64,000 nt of DNA, taken from contig JAMLHW010000003.1 of the NCBI GenBank assembly GCA_023954475.1, positions 186,001 to 250,000 on the forward strand, read 5' to 3'. This stretch comes from Anaerolineae bacterium. GTDB lineage: Bacteria > Chloroflexota > Anaerolineae > Promineifilales > Promineifilaceae. Made by a program: the position numbers and the translations under genes. The notes below the pieces were generated by a model. That model ran no database searches. It was not told the origin of the DNA and was given only the letters and a program-made list of their open reading frames with translations. Shown here one piece after another: positions 8,475 to 16,841 of this stretch. Each line of letters starts with the position of its first letter. Position 1 is the stretch's first letter.

Positions 8475-9653
8475 ATGACCTCGAAAATGCGGCTGGGGGA
8501 TCGAGCTAATCAACGCGATGCGGCTGTACAGCGTGTCGCGTTTCGTTTTTACGACACCGCGTTACTGGTAGAGACTGATTCGGCCGAATTTCTGCACATT
8601 TTTGGTTTGATGTACCGTCATTTTCAAGTCGATGAATTGACCGAAGCAGATCTGCACTTCCAAATACTGACCGGCAGCGACAACAAATACGGTCAACCGG
8701 TGCTTGTGCTGGATGGGGATGTTTGGCCGCTCAATTTGCCCGCATTGGTGCGCGATGGTGTTGTGTTTGAAATGGTATTGGCGACAATCATGCGCCACAT
8801 CCAATCGCATTTGCTTATCCATGCCGGTGTCGTCGCGCGTAATGGCGAAGCCTTGCTGTTTTCGGCCGATTCTTTTCACGGTAAAACCACACTCGTGCTC
8901 AAGTTGTTGCAATACGGCTTTTCATTTCTCTCTGATGACATCGCGCCGCTGAGTCGTCATGATCGTCGTGTGTATCCGTTTCCGCGCAGCCTGCGCATCC
9001 GTCCCGGCACGTTGTCTCTGGCTGGATACCCTGTGATCACAGGCGAGCAAGGGATCATATGGCGCAACAAGCTGCTGCTCGACGTCGAAGAACTCCGCCC
9101 CGATTGTATCGGCCGACCCGCTCCCATCGGACATATCATCATATTGCATGACGACACTGGTCATTCCCGTTTGCGGCAGGATGAAGAGACGACCACCTAT
9201 GCGCTGACCGTTGTCATTGACAGAGCCGATCCGCAATTTATGCTGGCGTTGCAAGCGACGCCGGGTCTGGTGACATTGGCTGTTGCCGAACGGGAAGGGC
9301 ATCCTCAATTGGATATGACCGTGACACACAAAGCTGATGCCGTAGCACATCTTTACCATTGGTCGCACACATGTCGTGTTTTCATTATCGAATTGGCGAC
9401 AGATTTACCTGAACAGCCTGAATTTGGCCGAGAACCCCGTCTGGAAACCGTTTCCAAGAGCGGCACGATCACCCATTTGCTCAAGCAATTCAAGGGCAGT
9501 CACCAATCGAAGCTGTTTAGCGATGCCTATGGCGGCAGCAGTACCCGGTTGTATGTTGACCTGGCCGGTATGGTCAAGAATGCCCAATGCCATCGACTAC
9601 GCGTCGGCCGATTGGATGACATGGTTGCGTTGATCGATGCGATTGCACGGTAA
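8475..9653 (+). CDS. HPr-kinase-like (HprK-related) protein of RiPP type
   Basis: The 392-residue protein has the layout of HprK-related kinases. A divergent N-terminal domain runs to about residue 110. It is followed by a P-loop core with LLIHAGVVAR, then LLFSADSFHGKTTL (Walker A, HGKTT, near residue 140), and FLSDDIAPL, which matches the HprK acidic catalytic motif. SLRIRPGTL follows. The C-terminal half is family-specific and ends with a Leu-rich helix. Homologues beside lasso-type RiPP genes phosphorylate the precursor peptide, whereas housekeeping HprK modifies HPr. The preceding 30-residue Ser-terminated peptide is the obvious candidate substrate. ATG 8475 is chosen because an upstream start would lie in the terminator. 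Confidence is good for the fold, moderate for the substrate. Confidence 0.75.
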   Translation: MTSKMRLGDRANQRDAAVQRVAFRFYDTALLVETDSAEFLHIFGLMYRHFQVDELTEADLHFQILTGSDNKYGQPVLVLDGDVWPLNLPALVRDGVVFEMVLATIMRHIQSHLLIHAGVVARNGEALLFSADSFHGKTTLVLKLLQYGFSFLSDDIAPLSRHDRRVYPFPRSLRIRPGTLSLAGYPVITGEQGIIWRNKLLLDVEELRPDCIGRPAPIGHIIILHDDTGHSRLRQDEETTTYALTVVIDRADPQFMLALQATPGLVTLAVAEREGHPQLDMTVTHKADAVAHLYHWSHTCRVFIIELATDLPEQPEFGREPRLETVSKSGTITHLLKQFKGSHQSKLFSDAYGGSSTRLYVDLAGMVKNAQCHRLRVGRLDDMVALIDAIAR

Positions 9654-9951
9654 TTAAACCGTAAATCCCTGCCTGTTTCCCCATATTGGATTCCAACACG
9701 CTTTGGCGTAGCATAAATTTAACTCCCGCAGCGATCTGAAAGTTAGATTAAGCTCCCATCAGAGGTTCCGACTTCAATGGTTGTGGCGTTTTGAGCATGA
9801 TAAACTGAGCGTTGTTGCCCTCAGTCCTAACTCCGGCACGCCGGATGGCATTTTTGGACTACGCGTTCGTTACAAATGACCTGATTGCTTTTTCCCACAA
9901 AAATTTTTTTCAGTGATGGGTCAAGTTGCCAACTTGATCAGGAGAATTCCC
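9654..9951. other. 298-base intergenic region before the C25 protease gene, with two inverted repeats
   Basis: No gene is seen. TCCGGC-AC-GCCGGA (9832-9845) is a compact hairpin followed by a short T-run and may terminate transcription from the kinase-like gene. TCAAGTT-gcc-AACTTGA (9921-9937) ends three bases before the AGGAG ribosome binding site of the next gene, so as RNA it could hide or expose that site. This is suggestive only. Confidence 0.45.
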
Positions 9952-12900
9952 ATGAATCGCGCCAAGTTTATATTTCTGCTTGCACTAACCGCATGTATCG
10001 TGTTGCTCATGTCGTTTGCGACACAGGATGCTGCCGAATCGGCCGAAACTGTGCCGGGCATCCATTTGATAAGTTCAGACTCAGATGGGATCGTTCTCGA
10101 CCTGGTCGTCGGTGACTATACCATCGACACGACAACGCATGATGGTGCGACATTTCATTCGATTCAGATCGCTGATATGGAGTTGACCAATGAGCCGGGA
10201 TTACCTCAATTGCCGATTGCCGGTGTCATGCTCGGTGTCCCCACGGCTGAAGGTGTGTCAGTGCGCATCGTGGCGGAAGAAGTGGAAGACAAAACCGGGT
10301 TCTATATCGAACCGGCGCCGGCCTATCAACGCACCAACGTCAGTGATGATCCATCGGCTCCCCAATCGTTGACGCCTGTCTTTATGCTGAATGCAGCCCA
10401 CTATGCTACGGATGCTATGTACCCGGCAGCACCAGTCATCGTCGCTGATACAGGCTATTTGCGTGATCAGGCATTTGCCCAAATTCAATTCAACCCATTC
10501 CAATACAATGCAGTTACCGGTGAGTTACGTGTCTCCAAAACGTTGCGTGTAGAACTGACCTGGGATGCAAATACGATGCAAGTCGCGCCGACAGTTGTGG
10601 CTCCGGAGTTTGAGCGCACATTGGCAGCAACTTTGTTGAACTACGAAGCGCTGGATCGTCCCCAATCGGCCGAAAAACCCGCCAATGTCCCGGCACCCCT
10701 GCGTGCCCCTCAAGCCGTACCGACAGCGCTTAACGTGCGTGTCCAGGAAAGTGGCATTTATCAGATCACGCGTACCGACTTCACCAATGCCGGTATCGAT
10801 CCCGCCGGCATCGATCCCCGCACTATCAAACTGCACAATCGAGGTATCGAGACCCGTGTGCGCGTTACCGGCGAATCAGACGGGTCATTTGATCCTGGTG
10901 ACAAGGTCATTTTCTATGGAGAAGCATACGAGGACGAATTTACCCGCCGCAACAACTATGTAGTCACCTGGGGTGGTTTCAATGGACAGCGCATGAGCAC
11001 TGTCAATGGAGCACCTAGCGGCGCCACGATAGCACAGCGTTTTTCAGCCACACACCATGCCGAAGTGAATTCCAGCTACTGGTGGGATATGCCAAACGGC
11101 CACGATCAGGATCATTGGTTTTGGAATGGTCGCCTGGGTGCCCTGGTAAGCGGCATACCGGCAACACGTGATTACACCGTGGTCCTACCACCTATCGCCG
11201 ACAGCAACGATGTTATGCTGCGCGTTGAACTGAAGGGATACACCTCTGCAAATCACGGCACGCGCATTTACATAAACGGCAATCTGGTCGATTCACAGAT
11301 TTGGAGTGGGCAAATCTCTTTTGTACACAACATTGCTCTGCCGAACGGCTTGTTGTTGAGCGGAAACAATACCATCAAGGTAGAAGCTTATGACGGTGGC
11401 ACAGGGTCACATCAATTCTACGTCAACTGGATCGAGATCGATTACCACGCCGCCTACAAAGCGGAAAATGATGTGATTGCCTTTGAACCGCCGGATTCAT
11501 TGGGAACTGTCCAATTTGAGTTGACCAACTTCACGGCCAGCACGATTGAGATGTACGATGTGACTGATACAAACACAGTCAAACGGGTCACAAATGGCAC
11601 TACAACCGCAACGGGATCGACGTGGCGCTTCAATGCAGAACTAGCGACAACGTCAAAATCGGAATACTATGCACTGACGACGGCAAAATACAAGACGCCT
11701 GCCGCGATTGAAGGGTTTGTACCGACGAATTGGCAATCGACAACCAACGGTGCAGATTACATCATCATTACACCAACGTCGTTGATCGATGAGGTGGATC
11801 CGCTTGCTGTGCAGCGCACTGCTGACGGGTTGCGTGTGGCCGTTGTTGAGATTGCCGCTATCTACAACGAGTTTAACTTTGGGATACCCAATCCACAGGC
11901 TGTAAGAGATTTCCTGACCTATGCGTACGATAATTGGGCGCAACCGGCGCCTCTGTATGTGGTGCTGGCTGGTGATGCGACGTATGATTATAAGAATAAC
12001 TTGAATTTGACGACTTTCCGGGAGTACGTGCCGACGAAGATTATTGAGGCGGATAAAGTGCTCAATAATGAGGGTCAGGCTCCATCAGACAATTGGCTGG
12101 TTTCTATCGTTGGATCAGATATTTTGCCGGACATGTATATCGGCCGAATTCCATCCTCCGATCCCGTCTTTTTTTCCCACCATGTTGAGAAAATTATCGA
12201 CTACACGGTCAATCCGCCTGATTCAAGCTGGAATTCAAATGCGCTCTTCGTAGCCGACGACGATACCGTCATCAATTTTGAGCAGTACAGCGAGAGCGTA
12301 CAAGCCCATCTGCCGGCCAACGTCACCGCCAATCGCATTTATGCAGGCGATTATCTTCCAGGTATCAATGAGACCCGCGACATCATCAACGATATTATCG
12401 ACACCATCGACGCCGGATCGCTCATGGTGCACTATACTGGTCACGGCAACGTCGAGCGGTGGGGAAGCTGGCTACATGGTGGCAACTTCTGGCATCGCAA
12501 CAACGTGTCCGAATTGAACAACATTGGCAAATATACATTTGTGACCATTGGCGACTGTCTCAACGGCTATTTCATCTCCGTTGACAACCTTTCCATGTCT
12601 GAAGCGTTTGTTCGCGAACAAGATGCCGGTGCTGTTGCCGTTTGGGCTCCCAGTTGGTTAGGATACTCTACCGGTCACACACGCATTACCGAAGACCTCT
12701 ATGATGCATTGTTTACGGAAGACCTACTCTATCTTGGTGAAGCAACAACAGCTGCCAAATACGAGATTTACGGCAGCAGTACGGCCTGGAGTGAATTGGT
12801 TGAAACGTACATCTTGTTCGGCGATCCATACACACAATTAGGCGCGCCCATTGATGCACCTAAAGTAACATCAACTGATCCGGCCAATGGCGCAACTGGC

Positions 12901-14406
12901 GTTGCACTCGATAAAAATGTAAGCGTCACGTTTGACCGAGAAATGGACACCGATTCCGTGACGCTTACTGGCGCACCTGGTATTACATTCACGCCTAGCT
13001 GGGATGCAGACAATAAGACAGTTACTTTTACGCACAACAACTTTACCCATAGTTCGTTGCTGACGTTGACGGTCAATGGAAACGACCGTTTCGGGATACC
13101 AGTTGATCCCGCCACGAATACATGGTCGTTTACTGTGACAACGGACACGGTCGTTCCCGATGTTACAGTAGGCGTTGAAGGTGGTGCTCTGGTTGATGTG
13201 GCGCTTGATGCCTCGATTATCATGACCTTTACTGAAATTGTCCGTACGTCCACTGTTGAATACACTATTTCACCACCTGTTGCAGGACAGCTAGTCTGGG
13301 AGAACCTGGGATCGGTGGCAGTGTTTCAACATCCGTTGCAAGCTTTTGATCTAAATGAGACGTACACATTCACTGTGCTCAATGCCGTTGACCTGGCCGG
13401 CAATGAGATGGCTACGCCGCGTTCAGTTACTTTCACTACAACCAACGTTGACACAGTACCGCCGCAAGTGGAGATTGAAGTAGAAGGTGGACAGACAGAT
13501 GATGTGCCGCTTGATGCCACAATTATCATGACGTTCAGCGAGCAAATGAATACGAGCAGCGTGTTTACGACGCTTTCGCCTTCAGTTCCGGGCACGATAT
13601 CCTGGGATGCGACGGAGCACATTGCGACATTTACACCGGACGAAGAGTATGCGCCTAATCAGGCTTATGCATTCACCGTAGATGCCGGAGAGGATCTGGC
13701 CGGTAATCAATTGCTCAACACGCCGGTCAGGCTGGATTTCACCACGATTAACCCGGATGATGTTGCGCCGACTGTGAGCTTCGATGTTTCCGGCGGTGAT
13801 CCAACACAGACGGCGCTCGATGCACTGTTGGAATTGACTTTCAGCGAACCGATGAATACAGCGTCCATTACGCTACAATTGACACCAAACAATGCTGGAG
13901 TTCCGAGCCGCTCCTGGTCAGGAACACAGTTGACATTGAACTATCCGATTGACTTCGCGCCGGTCCAGGCGTATACGTTGCAAGTCAACGGTACGGATCT
14001 GGCCGGGAACGCTCTGACCGGACAGACCTTGTTTAGTTTCACCACTGTTTCAGACGACGCGACGCCTCCGACAGGTGTGATGTCGATTGTGGGTGATCCA
14101 CCGCTCGATGCAGTGCCGACGACAGCGCAGATTCTCGTTTCGTTTAGCGAACCAATGAATACGGCGACAGTTGTTGCATCATTCGATCCGAACATTCCGT
14201 TTGCCAGTGGGTGGAACGATGACAAGAGTGTCATGACGTTGACACCTGTCGGTGGTATGAGCCTGGATACGACGTATACGGTTGAAATTGCGGCAGGTGC
14301 AGAGGATGTGGCTGGAAATGCGATGACGGCACCGATTGTGCTGACGTTTACGACAGAGACAAGTTCGGACAGCAATACGGTGTATATGCCGATCGTGATA
14401 AAATAG
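9952..14406 (+). CDS. Secreted gingipain-like cysteine protease (peptidase C25) with Ig-like repeats
   Basis: This is a 1484-residue secreted protease. ATG 9952 follows AGGAGA and begins a signal peptide (hydrophobic to about residue 25). A propeptide-like region precedes the C25 catalytic domain at about 600-960. It contains YVVLAGDATYDYK, then HYTGHGNVERWG with the probable catalytic His831, and TIGDCLNGYF with the probable nucleophile Cys869. Five tandem Big_5-type Ig-like domains follow, each with a variant of LDATIIMTFSEQMNT. The protein ends in VYMPIVIK, a Tyr-(Leu/Met)-Pro tail also seen in the metalloprotease at 16842. Only three TCGGCCGA copies occur in 4.5 kb. The signal-peptidase-like gene starts 4 bases after the stop. 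It probably processes or degrades extracellular proteins. The catalytic assignment is by motif only. Confidence 0.88.
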   Translation: MNRAKFIFLLALTACIVLLMSFATQDAAESAETVPGIHLISSDSDGIVLDLVVGDYTIDTTTHDGATFHSIQIADMELTNEPGLPQLPIAGVMLGVPTAEGVSVRIVAEEVEDKTGFYIEPAPAYQRTNVSDDPSAPQSLTPVFMLNAAHYATDAMYPAAPVIVADTGYLRDQAFAQIQFNPFQYNAVTGELRVSKTLRVELTWDANTMQVAPTVVAPEFERTLAATLLNYEALDRPQSAEKPANVPAPLRAPQAVPTALNVRVQESGIYQITRTDFTNAGIDPAGIDPRTIKLHNRGIETRVRVTGESDGSFDPGDKVIFYGEAYEDEFTRRNNYVVTWGGFNGQRMSTVNGAPSGATIAQRFSATHHAEVNSSYWWDMPNGHDQDHWFWNGRLGALVSGIPATRDYTVVLPPIADSNDVMLRVELKGYTSANHGTRIYINGNLVDSQIWSGQISFVHNIALPNGLLLSGNNTIKVEAYDGGTGSHQFYVNWIEIDYHAAYKAENDVIAFEPPDSLGTVQFELTNFTASTIEMYDVTDTNTVKRVTNGTTTATGSTWRFNAELATTSKSEYYALTTAKYKTPAAIEGFVPTNWQSTTNGADYIIITPTSLIDEVDPLAVQRTADGLRVAVVEIAAIYNEFNFGIPNPQAVRDFLTYAYDNWAQPAPLYVVLAGDATYDYKNNLNLTTFREYVPTKIIEADKVLNNEGQAPSDNWLVSIVGSDILPDMYIGRIPSSDPVFFSHHVEKIIDYTVNPPDSSWNSNALFVADDDTVINFEQYSESVQAHLPANVTANRIYAGDYLPGINETRDIINDIIDTIDAGSLMVHYTGHGNVERWGSWLHGGNFWHRNNVSELNNIGKYTFVTIGDCLNGYFISVDNLSMSEAFVREQDAGAVAVWAPSWLGYSTGHTRITEDLYDALFTEDLLYLGEATTAAKYEIYGSSTAWSELVETYILFGDPYTQLGAPIDAPKVTSTDPANGATGVALDKNVSVTFDREMDTDSVTLTGAPGITFTPSWDADNKTVTFTHNNFTHSSLLTLTVNGNDRFGIPVDPATNTWSFTVTTDTVVPDVTVGVEGGALVDVALDASIIMTFTEIVRTSTVEYTISPPVAGQLVWENLGSVAVFQHPLQAFDLNETYTFTVLNAVDLAGNEMATPRSVTFTTTNVDTVPPQVEIEVEGGQTDDVPLDATIIMTFSEQMNTSSVFTTLSPSVPGTISWDATEHIATFTPDEEYAPNQAYAFTVDAGEDLAGNQLLNTPVRLDFTTINPDDVAPTVSFDVSGGDPTQTALDALLELTFSEPMNTASITLQLTPNNAGVPSRSWSGTQLTLNYPIDFAPVQAYTLQVNGTDLAGNALTGQTLFSFTTVSDDATPPTGVMSIVGDPPLDAVPTTAQILVSFSEPMNTATVVASFDPNIPFASGWNDDKSVMTLTPVGGMSLDTTYTVEIAAGAEDVAGNAMTAPIVLTFTTETSSDSNTVYMPIVIK

Positions 14407-14410
14407 CGGC

Positions 14411-14986
14411 ATGTCCACACCGCAGAGAGAAGTACCGTCCACTGTTGTTGATGTAACATTGCGACAGTGGGCGGCTTCGGCCGAAACCAATCTCATTCCT
14501 GTACGTGGCAACAGCATGAAGCCGCTGCTGCATGAAGGGGATGTGGTGCGCATCGAACACGGCTTGCGCGACATTCGCCGCGGTGACATTCTCGTGTTTC
14601 GTCAGCATGGCGGCTTGGTCGTTCACCGTTGTCTGCGCCGTGCAGGCGACCGTGCTGCGCCGTTGTTTATCACCAAAGGTGACAACGTGCGCCATCTCGA
14701 TGCGCCGGTTGCTGCATCCGATGTGTTGGGACGGGTGCTTTCCATGCAACGGGGCGAAGACATGGAACGCGCGCTGGATACGCAAGCGTGGCGTCTATTC
14801 GGCCGATTTCTGGCTTTATTTATGCTGGCGTGGGCAATACCCTACTCTCGTTTGCGCGAATGGAAGCGTGAGCGCGTCGGGTCGCGCTATTATCGGCCGA
14901 TACAACGCATCGGCGACACCTTGCTCGCCGTTTCAGCAGCCTTTTTGCGCGTTGCCGGTCATCTTCTCAATCGACGCCGTTCGTAA
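14411..14986 (+). CDS. S24/S26-type signal-peptidase-like protein
   Basis: The 191-residue protein has the signal peptidase I fold. VRGNSMKPLL (about residues 34-43) carries the nucleophilic Ser, EGDVVRI and RRGDILVF form the usual strands, and LVVHRCLRR has His where bacterial leader peptidases have the catalytic Lys, as in SipW/SEC11 enzymes. One membrane segment (FLALFMLAWAIPY) lies in the C-terminal half instead of at the N-terminus. Such proteins recur beside PqqD-like, HprK-like and nucleotidyltransferase genes in RiPP-type clusters, where they may cleave the leader. ATG 14411 has no ribosome binding site. TAAAAT lies 6 bases upstream, so it is either leaderless or translationally coupled to the protease gene ending at 14406. 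Confidence 0.75.
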   Translation: MSTPQREVPSTVVDVTLRQWAASAETNLIPVRGNSMKPLLHEGDVVRIEHGLRDIRRGDILVFRQHGGLVVHRCLRRAGDRAAPLFITKGDNVRHLDAPVAASDVLGRVLSMQRGEDMERALDTQAWRLFGRFLALFMLAWAIPYSRLREWKRERVGSRYYRPIQRIGDTLLAVSAAFLRVAGHLLNRRRS

Positions 14987-14991
14987 GACCC

Positions 14992-16038
14992 ATGGTATCG
15001 GCCGAAACACAACTCCTTTACCTTTGTACACGGCAGGACCTTCTTCCACAGCATACTGCACAAATACAATCCATCGTCGGTGACGGTACCATTGACTGGG
15101 AATCGGTGTTTGATCGGGCGCGATTGCACGGCGTTGCGCCGCTCGTCGGTCGTAATTTGCAGCAATCCGAAGCAGTGCTGCCTCCCGCAGTTCTACAGAA
15201 GTTCAAACTGATGACGATGCGTAACATGACCGAGAAACGCCGGCGCAGCAATGTGTTGGGTCAGTCGCTCGACGTTTTTGCGGTGCACGGTGTGGATGTG
15301 ATGCCGGTCAAAGGAGCAGCACTCGATGTGCTGGTTTATGATCACTTGTGGTACACAACGTCGGACGACATTGACATCGTTTTCGCCGTGCCCGATGAAC
15401 TGTCTTTGGCTCCGGAACTGGCGCAAATCTTGCCCGATCTGGTCAACGCGCATATCGAGTATGATTATTACACCCATCACGACATCACGATGAACGCCAC
15501 GTTGCGCGTCGATTTTGACCGCATTTGGCGCGACTCATTGAGCGGCAACTGGGAAAATCGGCCGATTCGTCTCATGTCGTGGGAAGATATGCTGATCGCG
15601 CTCTGCATCAACAGTTGTCGCAAACGCTTCTTTCGTCTCAAAGCGCTTTGCGATGTGGCTGAGACAGTCAATCGCGGTGCGGCACAGCTTGACTGGGAGT
15701 TGTTTCTGACAAAAACGCGGGATTATGGGTGTCCGGCGATTGTGTTTGCTGCCTTGCTGGCGACACAACTGACGCTAGGGTGTGCTGTGCCGGATGAGGT
15801 TATGGACGCATTACCGGTCCGCTCCGCACGCCGCTATGCCATCCGGCGGCTGGTAACAACGAGTTCGCCGGAAGCATTTGACTCGATTTTTACGGGCAAA
15901 CTGGTATTCGGCCGAAATCTCGACACCGCACTCATGCTGCAATACGCTACGCTGAGTTGGCGTCAATTGGGTCGCAAGATGCGTTTTGTCTGGCGTACTC
16001 GTGGCAACAAGTCACTGCCTGGACCCCGACCGGCCTAG
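14992..16038 (+). CDS. Nucleotidyltransferase family protein (NTP_transf_5 type)
   Basis: The 348-residue protein has an N-terminal helical region and the nucleotidyltransferase signature VMPVKGAALDVL followed by TSDDIDIVF, whose Asp pair would bind metal, and a later acidic RVDFDRIW. This is the NTP_transf_5 family, common in lasso-peptide and related RiPP loci and in polysaccharide loci. It starts 5 bases after the signal-peptidase-like gene, so the two are probably cotranscribed. Together with the PqqD-like, HprK-like and peptide genes it completes a recognisable accessory set. Its acceptor is unknown; transfer of a nucleotide to the peptide is possible but untested. Confidence 0.75.
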   Translation: MVSAETQLLYLCTRQDLLPQHTAQIQSIVGDGTIDWESVFDRARLHGVAPLVGRNLQQSEAVLPPAVLQKFKLMTMRNMTEKRRRSNVLGQSLDVFAVHGVDVMPVKGAALDVLVYDHLWYTTSDDIDIVFAVPDELSLAPELAQILPDLVNAHIEYDYYTHHDITMNATLRVDFDRIWRDSLSGNWENRPIRLMSWEDMLIALCINSCRKRFFRLKALCDVAETVNRGAAQLDWELFLTKTRDYGCPAIVFAALLATQLTLGCAVPDEVMDALPVRSARRYAIRRLVTTSSPEAFDSIFTGKLVFGRNLDTALMLQYATLSWRQLGRKMRFVWRTRGNKSLPGPRPA

Positions 16039-16647
16039 CTACCCGATCAATTCGTCGTATTTGCGGCGCACCGCCTGAATATCCTGCCACGTCAATGCTT
16101 TCGGCGAACCGGGCGTGCGCTGTGGATTGCGCAGCAAATACGCCGGGTGAAACATAGGCATGATCCAGCGCCCTTCGCGTTGATACCAGGTTCCGCGCAC
16201 TTTCGTAATGCCCTGCCGTTCGTTAAGAACGACGCGCATCGAGAACCGCCCGGTCAGCAGAATCACTTTCGGATCGACCAGTCGAATCCCTTCCATCAAA
16301 TATGGTGCGTAATATTCCAGTTCGGCCGGCAGCGGATCGCGGTTGTTGGGCGGACGACGAAAAACGGTGTTGGTGACGTAAATCTCGTTTTCCGGATCGA
16401 AGTTGACTGATTCGAGAATTTTGTCCAGCAATTGCCCCGATCGGCCGACGTAAGGCTTACCCAGCCGGTCTTCCTCTGCACCCGGCCCTTCACCGATTAT
16501 CATCAGGTCGGCGTCGGGATTGCCGCGATAAATCACCATGTTGCCGCCAAACTGGGCCAATGGATCATCAGTCAGGCTCATCATAGCAGCGATGTAGTCG
16601 GCGTGCGTCTCAAAGCGTATCGGTTTTTCAAATAGATCAAACTGCAT
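16039..16647 (-). CDS. Uracil-DNA glycosylase family 4-like protein lacking all iron-sulfur cysteines
   Basis: This 202-residue protein matches family 4 uracil-DNA glycosylases, which remove uracil from DNA in base excision repair. IIGEGPGAEEDRLGKPYVGRSGQLLD is motif A with its surroundings, NRDPLPAEL follows, and MFHPAYLLRN is motif B. Family 4 enzymes hold a 4Fe-4S cluster with four Cys: a pair near the N-terminus, one in the CRPP segment and one in the following helix. Here there is no Cys in the whole protein; FRRPP and ELEYYAPYL occupy the last two sites. It may be a cluster-free variant, or altered in activity. AAGGGA precedes ATG 16647. Its stop codon abuts the stop of the convergent nucleotidyltransferase gene. 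Confidence 0.85.
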   Translation of the reverse strand: MQFDLFEKPIRFETHADYIAAMMSLTDDPLAQFGGNMVIYRGNPDADLMIIGEGPGAEEDRLGKPYVGRSGQLLDKILESVNFDPENEIYVTNTVFRRPPNNRDPLPAELEYYAPYLMEGIRLVDPKVILLTGRFSMRVVLNERQGITKVRGTWYQREGRWIMPMFHPAYLLRNPQRTPGSPKALTWQDIQAVRRKYDELIG

Positions 16648-16841
16648 TTGCTTCCCTTAGAAATGTAACATGACTGTAACTTTATAGGCCTCACTCACAG
16701 ATTTGTCAAATTTGGTCTGGCAGACTTGAATGGAAAAGAATGAATTGACAATACGTGACGGCGAACTACCTCTACACTATCCTACCTTTACTGCTGTATG
16801 ATTGCCATTGAACACTTCGGATGCCGGGTATGTCTGTCAGA

